From Microdochium bolleyi (Eukaryota; Ascomycota; Sordariomycetes; Xylariales; Microdochiaceae): a DNA stretch of 64,000 nucleotides. A model generated the notes under the pieces. That model saw nothing but the letters and a program-made list of their open reading frames with translations. It was not told where the DNA came from and did no database searches. The stretch spans positions 62,001 through 126,000 of the forward strand of contig KQ964260.1 in the NCBI GenBank assembly GCA_001566295.1. The letters run 5' to 3'. Positions within the stretch are counted from its first letter, which is position 1. Each line of letters starts with the position of its first letter. This document shows positions 23,220 through 33,772 of the stretch, piece after piece. The translations under genes and the position numbers were made by a program.

Positions 23220-24818
23220 ATGTCAACGACGCCAGCTTCAGTCGACCCGGCGCGCGCCGCGGAGAACAACCTAGGATGGATTCTTGGACTGACCGGACTG
23301 TTCCACGCCACTGCCCTCCTCTTCATCGGTCTCCGGGTGTACACGAGACTATTCCAGGTCCGCTCCTTCGGGCTAGACGACGCTCTGATCGTCGTGTCTG
23401 CGGTAAGTCTGCACCACGACCAGCCCATCACCATGCTCGCTGCGACCGTGTCGGCTTTTTTCTGACCTTTTCAACTCTGTTCCAGCTCTGCGCCTGCGGC
23501 GGAGGCATGGTCACGTACATCATCGCGTCGTTCTACGGCCTTGGCAGGCACACCGACACTGTCCCAAAAACGGAATACGCGATATACTTGAAGATGACCT
23601 TCATACAGGCCGTGGTGTCGACCATCGGCGGCCTGGCGTTCCTCAAGCTCTCCATTGGCGCTGCGCTCATGCGGCTGAGCAATCAAAAATGGTACCGGCG
23701 CATTATCTGGGGCTTTATCGGTGAGTCTCTCATGGTCGCGCAGAGCCGCAGAACATAGCTGCGCTGTGGCACTGGGAAACTCTGATGCTAACCGACTGTT
23801 CCGCAATTTGTAGCCTTTGTCATCATGTACAGCATCATATCGTGGGTGGAATGGTTCCTCGTCTGCAACCCTTTGCCAGGCTTCTGGGATAAGTCAATCA
23901 AGGCGGAGTGCATCCCGCAGAACATCCACAAAGGCTTTGCCCTGTTCAATACGGGTAAGTGTCATGGCCCTCTCGCTCGATTTCTAGACCGGGTTTGGGA
24001 AGCTCAGTGAAGCTAATAATGAGGGACACTTTTAGCTTCCAACATGCTCACCGACGTCGCCTTCGCCACGCTACCAGTCCCGGTTATCTGGCAGCTCCAG
24101 ATGAAGAAGAAGCTGCGAGTCTACCTAATCATCATCCTGAGTCTGGGCTACTTTGCCGTGCTCCTTGGCATTGTCAAGACGGTCTGCCAGAACGTCTTCC
24201 GCGGTGATCCGGACCAGTCGTTCTACAACTGGATTCAATTCTGGGGCTTGTAAGCCGATTCTCTTCTGCTCTCGGGGAACCCTCTGCTCTTTCCGGTACT
24301 AGAAGTATCAACTAAAATATATTTCCGTCTACAGCCTCCAGATCAATACCGGCATCATCGCCGCATGCGCCCCGACCCTGCGACGCGTCTTCGCCTCCCT
24401 CCTCGGCCTCAAGAGCGGATACTACGCCGACAAAAAGTACCCTGCCGCCACGCCCGGCTTCGGTGGCAGTAATCGCTACGCCTCGCGCCGATCGCAGGTG
24501 GCTGGCCTGACGAGCCGCGGCGGGCCCAGCGGCGCTGGCTGGATCAAGGCGCAGAGCCAGAACGACGACTTTGAGCTGCTCGAATCCAACTATCCGGGCG
24601 GCGGCACCGTCGAGGGCCATGGCAAGAGAGGAAGCAGCAGCATGCGCGTCGCCCAACATCAGGCGACGGTCGTGGGTGGGGACGGTAGCAGCGAAGATAT
24701 TATCTTAAAAGATGGGCCGGAGGGTGGAAGCGGCAGGTCGCATCGCCACCAGCACCAGCGGAGCGAGGATGTCCCGCATAATGGCATCGTGAAAACGACG
24801 GTAGTGACCGTATCCTGA
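23220..24818 (+). CDS. Fungal rhodopsin-domain integral membrane protein (PTH11-related type)
   Basis: Five exons, 23220-23402, 23486-23720, 23814-23954, 24036-24249 and 24335-24818, give 418 residues. The first ~280 residues hold seven hydrophobic segments with the family pattern: GLRVYTRLF, SFGLDDALIVVS, YGLGRH, KLSIGAALMRLS, NMLTDVAFATLPVPVIWQLQ with KKKLRVYLIIILSLG, and INTGIIAACAPTLR. This family is called rhodopsin-like only by fold; no retinal-binding Lys segment is evident. The C-terminal ~130 residues are a cytoplasmic Gly/Ser/His-rich tail. Some relatives act as surface sensors, but the ligand and partner here are unknown. The next gene to the left is the tyrosinase, transcribed away. 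Confidence 0.9.
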
Positions 24819-27800
24819 GCATCCTGTTTCGTTAAATTTGTCCCATGGCGTATCTATTTTCAAACGGGTGCGTCGTTACTATCCGTCCTATCACATGAAA
24901 ACCGTGTGCGAGCGAGCTCAGTCTCTTGCGGCTGTGCTCTGTGTGAGACCTGCAGGGGTCTAGGCGAGAGTGGCGGCTCCTTCCGCCCGGCTGCGTTCCC
25001 TGTGGCCGGGATCCGGCCGGGGTTGTCGCCTCCGCCTCACGACGCATGGGTTTGCAAGGGTTCAAAGCAGGCTGACTGATCCTTCTTGATGCAGTAACAG
25101 ATCTTCTGCCCACCTTGGTTTCAATTTGTTTCTCTCTACAGAGAAGACTTGGGTGAGAGGGGATTCGAACGGATTCAACAGATTGAGGAGAGAAAGGTTG
25201 GGGATGGTAGCCTGGCCAATGATTGATGCCGGTGGAGCCCTTGATGCAAACCAGCTTCATACGTGAGCTCTCGCAAAGAGTCCTGTCGCCCCTCCGATCT
25301 AGATCGTGTCCTCCCAGATTATCTGGCTGCCTCGCTGGGTAATCGCGCCGAGGGCAGGCGAGTGAGCTCCATTCTTTGATCGCATTGCTAGTCTTGGCAG
25401 CAACGGCTCACGTCAAAGGTTCCAGCAGTCCAGATCAGGAAGGTGGTCGACGATCTGAATCTATACCTGAATAGGTTGCCCGGTCTTGGCGCCTCGAAGA
25501 CCTAGAAAGGGGGCTTTGCACTTGACGAATCATAAGAAGCATCAATTCCAAGTACGTGGCGGTAGCTGTTATGAATCGGACCCTCGGGCTGAAAAGAGAT
25601 GCATGCATCAACAACAGACATGCGTAAGTCAGGTACTGAAAGCTGGTTCGTATATTCGCGAAACCATGCGCCGTCTGAGTGATGACAGGTGTGAGGCGGA
25701 CTTTGCACGACGTCGGAAGAGTGTACTATGCTTGATGAAGCTCGTTCAACACCGTTGGTGAAACAAGCATTAAATCGGACGGGTGAGGTAAAAGAATGAT
25801 GGACCATTAGAAAGTATCCGGAGTCATTTCCTGTCCACCGCAGGCAGCTTCGACGTAGTGGCGGGCAAACTGTGTCAAAGATCGTCAGGGGAGACTTTTA
25901 GCACCAGAAGAGATCGTCTGTTTGCAGTCGACCCACCTCGTCTCGCGCGGCCAGCTGTCGGTCATGCCGCAGCATGTGTCCCGCCTGAAGCGTGCGTCGA
26001 TCAGCATGAATTAGCTCGAGTATCTGCGTTTCGACCACAACGGAGAACATTGGCGGAAGCAACGAGCCGACATCTCCAACGATCACGATGGCCACTATTC
26101 AGCGTTCCTATCGGGGTCACAAGTCCCGCGCCTGGGCGGCAACTTTAATTACTTCCGCTTCCAGCTATGTTGTTGGGGCGGTGGCGTTCTGGCCTAGCCG
26201 GCGCTCGATTCCACTTGCGGCTCGGAGGGTTTTAAGCGGAACATCGGAGTTTTTTTAGACCCCGTGCCCCAGCGAGGAGGTCTCGACTCGTGTAGCGCTG
26301 TCAGGGCGATGAGCTTAATCACTTGACACCACAGGCTGGGCCAGCTCCGGGTTAGCCAAAAATGGAAAGGGAAAGGCGGATTGCAGAATGGATGAATGAG
26401 GACCCGAGAAAGGCTAGGGAAGAGGACCAGACTCTCCTGGGAGGGATATGCCTGCGATCCCGTCTTTGGGGCACGCAAAGGAGTCTAGACTCGAGTCAAG
26501 AGACAATCTCGCCAGCATAGCTCTACCATTGTCCGCATGGGGACCAAGGTACTTGTGTCCCTGCCACAATGACGGGAGTGGCTGCGCCTTCGGATGAAGT
26601 ATCTATTCATCTACCTGCCCTCTAGATATCTGGTATGGATGTCTCAACGCACAGCACAGGCATGGGGATAGCCCCTGAATAGAGTGAAATGTGTCTGTCT
26701 CAGCACAACGTCTTTTTGTCTTGGAGGCGCGGCTTGACATTTCTGCACCCCGGGTGCTGTAACCTGAAGACACCTGCCGCTCAAAAGCCGCAGCGAGGCT
26801 ACAGCGTTTGGGCAGCCGCTTCCAGCATAGCCAATCACGGGAGGGCGAACAAGTGCGGGTGGCGCTTCCAACTCAATCGCTACACTTTGAATGCGGACGG
26901 CAGCTCCTCTGCCGATGATCTCATTCTGTTTCGGGACGTCTTCCAGCCCCAAAACCTTAGCACAGGTCCACGACCAGCGCAGTCGGGCAAACTGAGAATA
27001 CACCATACTGGCGGCATGATATCGTGGGAGCGTTTCGTTCATTGCAGATCTTTTGTTCGAGAAGCCGAGGCCACACGAGTAAAAGCGCTTCTCTCGCCCA
27101 CTGTCTCGGTGTGGCTTACCGATCCGAGCCGGACAGTCCTATCGCAACATGCAAGTGTCGTAGTGGTTAAGCTCCCGATGGCTAGGCGAGCAGACAAGCG
27201 TGCGGTGGTATCAATCGGAAGATCTGATGCAAGTGGTACCACATCCACATCACTGCGCTGGTTGACGCCGCTGATGTCGCCATCATGGGCGGAAGTTTTG
27301 ATTGCCGGGGCACTATCTGGCGGCGCCTCTGGAGTCAATGCCCCAGCTACAGGGTTGTCCAGCAGCCACAACAACGACAGGGACGGGTATCAGCGTCCTA
27401 TCTCATCTCGATGCGGAGCAGGAGCCTGGGACTCCGTGAAGCTCGTGACTATGGCATCAGGGCTTGACGGACCCCCAAACTCGCCTGTTACTAGCCAAGA
27501 CATCTGGACGGGAGTGAGCGCCACGGCGGCCAGATCTCCCTGTGAGACATATTGACGACTTCAGAGTTTAAAGACATGTCTCTGATAGGTCCTGGAACGC
27601 GATGAACGATTATTCAGCACGCTCCTCGCGGGGCCCCGGGCATTTAGGTTCAGGCCCACCATTTGCACAGACTATGGCTTCAGATCTGTCCGACCAAGGG
27701 ACAATCCATGGCGGCGGGAGGCTGCACGGGGCCGAGATCTATCCCGATAGGGACTAATGCCGCCGGCCAGATCCGAACATGGGGTAGCTGTCAAGCTTGA

Positions 27801-28228
27801 CAGCTCAGGGCGGCCAATCAGAGATGGGAGCAGGACGGCCAGACAGGCTTGGCTCATAACCTTGACGGCATTTGAGTTAAAGGCAAGACAGCGCCGCCGC
27901 CGCCGCCTCCGTGGGATGAGACATCGGGAATGGCTAGTCTCGCGAATCGAGGCCGGCGCTATGCTGTATCTGGTTGTCATGAATGGTCTGTGGCGGGCAC
28001 TGGTGGACTCGGCTTCCGAGCTTTCCGCTGTCACCTATGGCTAAGGGGAGCTTGGGCCTTGCTGAGCTCTTGGACGTGTTGAGAGGACTCATTGTCCAGG
28101 AAGCGACGCTAGGGTCTGGACCCCAGGCCCCGAGGCTCGATCGCGAATCCTTGATGTTGCATGGCAGGCATGTTCCTTGCGTGTAGATCGACAGGGACAC
28201 GACAATAAAGGAACATCATCTTCAACTT
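24819..28228. other. Gene-poor stretch, no supported gene
   Basis: About 3.4 kb. A 288-codon open frame at 26689-27555 (+) opens with GTG and has neither motif nor codon pattern like the neighbours, so it was not called. Antisense frames at 27039-27374 and 27672-28034 were also left out. Confidence 0.4.
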
Positions 28229-28471
28229 CTACATGGGTATGCCAACTTCGATCTCAACATTGACTGATGTCCATATTTGGCCTGGCTGAACCTGCAGCTG
28301 TTCATGGACAAAAGAGCTGTTTCGACCTGGCAGATCATAGTTCTCTTGTGTGACGATTCCCAAAGACCGCTCAGCGACGTGAATCGTGATAGCACCTGCA
28401 GCCTGAAGACCTGACTCTTTCCGATCTGGAGGTGGCATACCGCGACGAAGGTTTGGCGGGCAAATCCGCAT
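28229..28471 (-). CDS. Possible small protein or exon, unrecognised
   Basis: An 80-residue frame from ATG 28471 to a stop at 28229. Its second half (AITIHVAERSLGIV, SSFVHEQLQVQPGQIW, VNVEIEVGIPM) alternates polar and hydrophobic residues like a beta-rich protein, more than random frames nearby do. It could be the last exon of a longer gene, but no upstream exon was found. No family is recognised and the chance of a spurious frame is high. Confidence 0.2.
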   Translation of the reverse strand: MRICPPNLRRGMPPPDRKESGLQAAGAITIHVAERSLGIVTQENYDLPGRNSSFVHEQLQVQPGQIWTSVNVEIEVGIPM

Positions 28472-28704
28472 TGCAGGGACTGGGCCATTCTCGATCTCGG
28501 CAGCGTTAATCTAGACGGTCTCAGGACGGGCCCGAAGCGAAGGTTAAACTTTGTCGACACGACGTTGAGGCATCGAGACACCTTGGCGAGGAGTGGCGAC
28601 TCTAGAGCGGAACCCGTGCGATGCCTGCGGTGCGCCTCAACCCGTACAGGACCAGCAATATAACCACAGCCAAAGGTTCTTATGTCCATGCATCGGTGAT
28701 TCGT

Positions 28705-28877
28705 GTATAAGAAGACAGTCCATCACCCTCCAACATCTCAATCTTCTTCTCTCATCATCAGCATCAACAGTCCTCACTCACCCTCACCCTCACAACCAGA
28801 GCCTTCTCTCTCTTCTCCATCCCCAAAAACATTCCATCAGCGCTTCTCACGAGCCTACCTCCCCCGCAACCGCCACC
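28705..28877 (+). promoter_or_regulatory. TATA-like site and C/T-rich leader
   Basis: gtataag at 28705-28711 is followed by about 150 bp of C/T- and CA-rich DNA up to the ATG at 28878 (context caccATGa). This pattern is common in strongly expressed fungal genes and supports the start chosen for the next gene. Confidence 0.45.
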
Positions 28878-29516
28878 ATGAAGTTCTTCCAGTTCCTCAG
28901 CCTCGCTTCCTTCGCCTTCGCCGCCCCTACCGCCTTTGACGACAGCGAGCAGTCCATCAACCTCGGCGCCCGCGGCATCCTGCTCGACGGCGTGACCAAG
29001 ACACTCGCAGACCTCCGCGGCTCTGGCACCGGCAACCAGGACGTCATCAAGGCGGCCCTCGGCAGCATCGTGGCCGGCAACCAGGAGACCGTGCAGGCCG
29101 CGGCCGCGCTCGTCACCGATTCGCTGAAGAAGACGGTCGTGCAAATCCAGCAGACGGCCGCAATCCTGCAGGCCGCGTCCGCCAGCGCCAACCAGGCCAT
29201 CAGCGACGACCTCAAGAAGCTCGTGGCTGCCGAGGCGGCTCAGATCACCGCAACCGTGGCGCAGACGCAGGTCTTCCTCGCCAGCCTCGGAGCCGGCGTC
29301 AAGCTGCTGGGTGACGGCATCCGGGATCCCGCCGTGGGCGCCGTGCAGGTCCAGATCGAGGCCGTCCGCGCCGCCGCCACCACCCTCGTGGCGCCGGTCC
29401 AGGGCCTCGTCACCGCCCTGGCCAAGGCCGGCACCAGCAACCTGCAGGCCCTCATCACCTCTACCACCCTCCAGGGCTTGATGCCCATTCTCAAACTCCT
29501 CATCGCGGCTATCTGA
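28878..29516 (+). CDS. Small secreted helical protein (HsbA-like, uncertain)
   Basis: A single exon of 212 residues. MKFFQFLSLASFAFAAPTA is a clear signal peptide. The rest is almost entirely Ala/Leu/Val/Gln/Thr with no Cys and reads as long amphipathic helices, for example VIKAALGSIVAGNQETVQAA and QIQQTAAILQAASASANQAI, with a hydrophobic end (LMPILKLLIAAI). Helical secreted proteins such as hydrophobic-surface-binding protein A have similar composition and length. Homology could not be checked, so the comparison rests on composition. It may coat surfaces or act as a secreted wall-associated protein. The long antisense frame at 28764-29699 is a shadow. Confidence 0.7.
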   Translation: MKFFQFLSLASFAFAAPTAFDDSEQSINLGARGILLDGVTKTLADLRGSGTGNQDVIKAALGSIVAGNQETVQAAAALVTDSLKKTVVQIQQTAAILQAASASANQAISDDLKKLVAAEAAQITATVAQTQVFLASLGAGVKLLGDGIRDPAVGAVQVQIEAVRAAATTLVAPVQGLVTALAKAGTSNLQALITSTTLQGLMPILKLLIAAI

Positions 29517-30822
29517 ACGGAAAGCGAACCCTCGAGCATCTCGCCCTGACGATGAGATGAGTCGATGCTGGTCGTCGCTCATTCTTCGCTTCAACCTCAA
29601 CCTGCACAATCTGACGGTCACACCCGACATCGCCGCCGCGATCGAGGACGACTGCTCACTTTTGTGACATTTTCTTCTTATCTGGCTCTCTTTCCTCATT
29701 TTCCTTTACTAGAAGGCATGTGTCCAGGTCATCATGACGATGGGCAAAGAAAAAGACCCAAAAACATTTATGTATCTCTTTCCTTCGCTTCTCATAATCC
29801 GTCTTTTCTATACCTAGGTACCTTCTTTCTCTATGTACTCACATTTCACAACATTCAAACCAATGGTCACCCGAACCAACAACCTGTGGTGCCCACCGAG
29901 TGAAGCTTCCAGCATGCCTCAGCTGTGATACAATGTTCTGCTCGATTACTAAGTTCTCAGTATCGAAATCCCTGGCGCATACATGCAATTGTCGCTGACG
30001 AGGATTCCTTTTTCTTTCTTCTTTTTTTTCTTTTTTCCCGGATTTGCTGCTACCACGCGAACAGTAGCACACGCGAGCGGTGCCGTTAAGAATGTCGCGT
30101 GCTGACTCATTCGGGAAGCGTGGGCGAGAAGTCAGGTGCGCGGGCAGCCAATGGACAGGGGGCCGGGGCGTCCCGAGCTTTTGACAACGTCGATCAGACT
30201 CAGCCTCAAAGCTTTGAAGTCAGCGAAGAAGGTGTGTGCTCTATGGAAGGCGGCCCCATTGTTTGCCACCCGGAGATGCAGTCCACGGGCGGTGTCGCAG
30301 GGGTTGCCAGCGCGTGTGCCCGGCCCGCGGCAGAGGGTCTTGTGTTTTCCCGCTGTCTAGGCGGACCCGAAACAGGCCAAAGAGAACAAGATCTGGGGCT
30401 CGGCGTCGATGAATCACCCCATGAATCATGGCCCATCATACATACAGGCGGCGAAGGGGGGGGCCGTCGGGATGGCCTGCCAATCACAGCGAGCTGGGCG
30501 CATGCCGGAGCCAATCAGAGGGGCCTGCGCGGGTGCCGGTCTGCTAGATCGGGCAGTGCCCGGGGGGGGGGGGGGGGGGGGCCACCCACTAAGAGCCCTG
30601 TAGGACCTGTCAGTCTTTGTTCTTTTCTTCGTTTCCAAGGGCCTTGCGCGCGGCCGAATGACGACGATGCGCAAAAGAACCCTCCCAGAGGTGCCCGATC
30701 TCCAGAGACCGGCCCGGGCCCTTTATCAACGCTGCCATCCGCCTGCCACGAGACACCGACCCTGAGATGCTGCTCCCACGATCCTCATCATCACACCACC
30801 CCATCCTTTGGAACCCATCCTG
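29517..30822. other. Intergenic, promoter region of the ABC transporter
   Basis: About 1.3 kb with pyrimidine-rich stretches (a T/C run near 30010-30040) and a G20 homopolymer at 30562-30581. No gene is seen. Confidence 0.5.
30562..30581. repeat. Homopolymer G run (20 G)
   Basis: Twenty consecutive G about 240 bp upstream of the ABC transporter start. The length is only as reliable as the assembly. Such runs may form G-quadruplex structures. Confidence 0.85.
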
Positions 30823-33399
30823 ATGATGGCACCCTCCATCGCCCAGGCCGCCGAGGTCCTCACCCTCGCCGGCCTCGCCACCACCACCGCCCTCGCCCTC
30901 ATCACCTTTGCCATGTCCAGCGGCGCCGACAGCACCAGCAATGACACCAGGCACGCCACCAAGCTCAAGGAGCTCGGCATCGACAATGCCACCAACCCCC
31001 GCTACCGGTCCCTCGTCCCGGCCCTCGTCGCCGCCTCCTATGCTGCCCAGGTCGCCATCACCATCGCCCAGATCGCCTACGCCGGCACCGGCAACGACAG
31101 CGACTTCCAGGCCCCGCTCTTCTACGCCGTCATTGTCCTCATGGTCTGGCTCCTCGTCTGCCAGCAGGCGGCCAAGCCCTCCTCCCACACCCTCGTCCGC
31201 CTCGTCTCGGCCAGCACTCTCGTCTTCGAGACCCCCCTGCTCGTCCTCGCCGCCCTCACGGGCCTCCGGGACCGCCTCGCCGTTGCAGCCCTCGCCTGCT
31301 CTGCCGCCCGCATCCTACCTCTGCTGTTCCTCGTCGCCTCCCACGCCGCAACCCAGCGTAATTCCGACGCCAGCGACCTTTTCGACTCGGACGACGAATC
31401 CCGCGCCTTCCTACCCTCCAACGGGAGCCGGACCACAGCCCCGGGTGCCTCCACGACCACGACTTACGGCGCTATCCCAACCTCTTCGGACAGTGACGAT
31501 GACGGCTCAGACACATACAACTCAGACGACGAGGAGTTCTTCGACGACAGCGACGAGGAGGACACAATCGAGATCAAGAAGCAGCGTGCCAAACGCCTGA
31601 AGGAAAAGGGTGGGTGGTGGGGGTACCTCGGCGACTTTGCCACATTCCTTCCCTTCCTCATCCCCCGCCGCGACGACCGCAAGGTCCAGGCCTGCATCCT
31701 CGTCTGCGTCCTGTGCATCGTCGCCACCCGCGTCTTCAACGTCCTCGTGCCCCTCCAGCTCGGCATCGTCGCCGACCAGCTTCTCGCCAAGCAGAACCCC
31801 CTCGGCGCCCTCGCCCTGTGGTTCCTGCTCGACGTACTGTCCCAGAACGTCCTCATCGCCTTTGTCCTTGCCCTCGCAAAGATCCCCATCAAGCAGTTCT
31901 CGTACCGCCAGCTCAGCAACGCCGCCTTCAACCACGTCCTCAGCCTGCCCATGGAGTTCCACTCGGACCGCGATTCGGCTGAAGTCATGAAGGCCATCGA
32001 GCAGGGCGAGGCCCTCACCAACGTCCTAGACACCCTCGTCCTCGAGCTCCTCCCCACCATTGTCGACATGTTCATTGCCCTCTTCTACCTCTACTCCAAG
32101 TTCAACAGCTACGTCGCGCTCGCCATGGCCGTTGCAGCCGTCACCTTTGTCACCACCGAGGTCTACGCCACCAGCTGGAACCTCGACAACCGCCGCGAGT
32201 CCTCCAAGGCCAAGCGCGAGGAGGCCCGCGTCATGCACCAGGCCGTCCAGGGCTGGCAGACGGTCAGCTACTTCAACATGTTCTCCTACGAGCGCCGCCG
32301 CTTCGGCTCCGCCGTCGACGGCCAGCTGCGCGCCGCACGCATCTGGGGCAACAAGGACGCCGTGATTCAGGCACTGCTCGACCTCATGGTCCCCTGCACC
32401 TTCTTCACCCTCGCCTCCCTGGTCATCCACGACATCATGACGGGCAAGAGCTCGCCCGGCGGCTTCGTCTTCCTGATCCAGTACTGGGAGTACCTCATCT
32501 GGCCTCTCAAGTTCCTCTCGCACAACTACCGCTACCTCATGTCCGACCTGGTCGACGCCGAGCGCCTGCTCTACCTCCTCCAGACCAAGCCCAGCATCAC
32601 GGACAAGGACGGCGCCGACGACCTCGGCCCGGCCGTCCAGGGCCGCGTCTGCTTCAACAATGTCGACTTCTTCTACACCGCCCGCAAGCGCCAGATCATC
32701 CACGACTTCTCGCTCGCCGTGGAGCCGGGCCAGACCGTCGCGCTCGTGGGCGAGACGGGCGCAGGCAAATCCTCCATCCTCAAGCTGCTCCTGCGCTTCT
32801 ACGACGTCACCGCGGGGAGCATCACCATCGACGGCAAAGACATCCGAGACGTGACACTCTCCTCGCTGCGCAGCGCACTGGGTGTGGTCCCGCAGGACCC
32901 GCTACTCTTCAACGCCTCGATCCTTGAGAACCTGCGCTACGCAAGGCCCGGCGCCACCGACGCCGAGATCCACGCTGCGTGCCGCGCGGCCTGCATCCAC
33001 GACAAGATCCTCTCCTTCGCGGACGGGTATGACACACAGGTCGGCGAGCAGGGCGTCAAGCTGTCCGGCGGTGAGGTCCAGCGGCTCGCGATCGCGCGGG
33101 TCTTCCTCAAGGACCCGGCGATACTGATCCTCGACGAGGCAACGAGCGCCGTCGACACCAACACCGAGGCGAGCATCCGCGCCGCGCTCGAGGAGCTCAT
33201 GTCCGGCGGCGGCAGCGGCGGCAGGGGCAAGCGGACGACGTTCATCATCGCGCACCGCCTGTCGACCGTTGTCAGCGCGGATGTGATCCTCGTCGTGCAT
33301 GACGGCCGCATCGTCGAGCAGGGCACGCACAAGGAGCTCCTGGAGCGGGAGGGGGGCAGGTACAAGGAGCTATGGGGACGGCAGATTGCGAGCACGTAG
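30823..33399 (+). CDS. HMT1/ATM-type ABC half-transporter (ABCB subfamily)
   Basis: A single exon of 858 residues from ATG 30823 (a second ATG follows at once). The N-terminal ~170 residues hold extra membrane segments, followed by an acidic Ser/Asp linker and then a six-helix ABC membrane domain from about residue 290. The nucleotide-binding domain is complete: Walker A GETGAGKSS at about 643, VPQDPLLF (Q-loop), LSGGEVQRLA (signature), ILILDEATS (Walker B) and IIAHRLST (H-loop). This layout, with an extra N-terminal membrane region on an ATM-like half-transporter, is that of fission yeast Hmt1 and mammalian ABCB6. Members export glutathione- or phytochelatin-bound metal into vacuoles or act on tetrapyrroles. 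It would dimerise. It converges on the molybdoenzyme gene; a link to molybdenum is not shown. Confidence 0.92.
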   Translation: MMAPSIAQAAEVLTLAGLATTTALALITFAMSSGADSTSNDTRHATKLKELGIDNATNPRYRSLVPALVAASYAAQVAITIAQIAYAGTGNDSDFQAPLFYAVIVLMVWLLVCQQAAKPSSHTLVRLVSASTLVFETPLLVLAALTGLRDRLAVAALACSAARILPLLFLVASHAATQRNSDASDLFDSDDESRAFLPSNGSRTTAPGASTTTTYGAIPTSSDSDDDGSDTYNSDDEEFFDDSDEEDTIEIKKQRAKRLKEKGGWWGYLGDFATFLPFLIPRRDDRKVQACILVCVLCIVATRVFNVLVPLQLGIVADQLLAKQNPLGALALWFLLDVLSQNVLIAFVLALAKIPIKQFSYRQLSNAAFNHVLSLPMEFHSDRDSAEVMKAIEQGEALTNVLDTLVLELLPTIVDMFIALFYLYSKFNSYVALAMAVAAVTFVTTEVYATSWNLDNRRESSKAKREEARVMHQAVQGWQTVSYFNMFSYERRRFGSAVDGQLRAARIWGNKDAVIQALLDLMVPCTFFTLASLVIHDIMTGKSSPGGFVFLIQYWEYLIWPLKFLSHNYRYLMSDLVDAERLLYLLQTKPSITDKDGADDLGPAVQGRVCFNNVDFFYTARKRQIIHDFSLAVEPGQTVALVGETGAGKSSILKLLLRFYDVTAGSITIDGKDIRDVTLSSLRSALGVVPQDPLLFNASILENLRYARPGATDAEIHAACRAACIHDKILSFADGYDTQVGEQGVKLSGGEVQRLAIARVFLKDPAILILDEATSAVDTNTEASIRAALEELMSGGGSGGRGKRTTFIIAHRLSTVVSADVILVVHDGRIVEQGTHKELLEREGGRYKELWGRQIAST

Positions 33400-33772
33400 A
33401 AGCACTAGCGTATAGATGTTCCTTTTTCTCTTTTCTTTTATCTCATAAAGAACTAGCGATACCACTGTCTAGCATTTTCATCTTTTCTTAAATACACCAT
33501 CACATTTACACCCTTCTCTACTGCGATGCCAGATATCTGCGGGCTGTAATCTGTGCTAGTAACATACGCCCGTGACCGCTGCTCTACTTTCGAGCGAAAG
33601 CCCTCTCTGCCATCAAGCACCCTCTGGTCCATCGTTTCGAGGACTTTCAACCCCAGTTTCGTTAACCTTATTAGCTCGGTTCTGTGGCTGCCCAGTTCCT
33701 TTAACGACCACGGCGGGCCCGCCGTCCCCCTCCGTCCCCATACACTCTACCTACTGCCCGACTGCCACCCTT
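33400..33772. other. Convergent 3' flank, no gene seen
   Basis: A 373-bp stretch between the stops of the ABC transporter and the leftward molybdoenzyme gene. T-rich stretches at 33420-33440 may be 3' end signals. Confidence 0.5.

Noticed and set aside
23220..24818. Light-sensing opsin
   Set aside because: The rhodopsin-domain family of fungi lacks the retinal-binding Lys in helix 7, and none was seen here.
25130..25200. Possible tRNA suggested by a GTTCGAATCCCC-like T-loop on the - strand
   Set aside because: The flanking bases do not pair into a T stem, and no anticodon or acceptor stem could be drawn.
26689..27555. 288-codon open frame on the + strand in a gene-poor stretch
   Set aside because: It opens with GTG rather than ATG, has no motif, signal peptide or intron context, and its composition looks random.
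28764..29699. 311-codon - strand frame
   Set aside because: It is antisense to the secreted helical protein and very rich in Gly/Asp/Glu/Arg, as expected from reverse reading of Ala/Leu-rich codons.
30823..33399. ABC transporter as a molybdate importer for the cluster
   Set aside because: Bacterial molybdate importers (ModBC) have a different architecture; this is an HMT1-type half-transporter, so only proximity links it.
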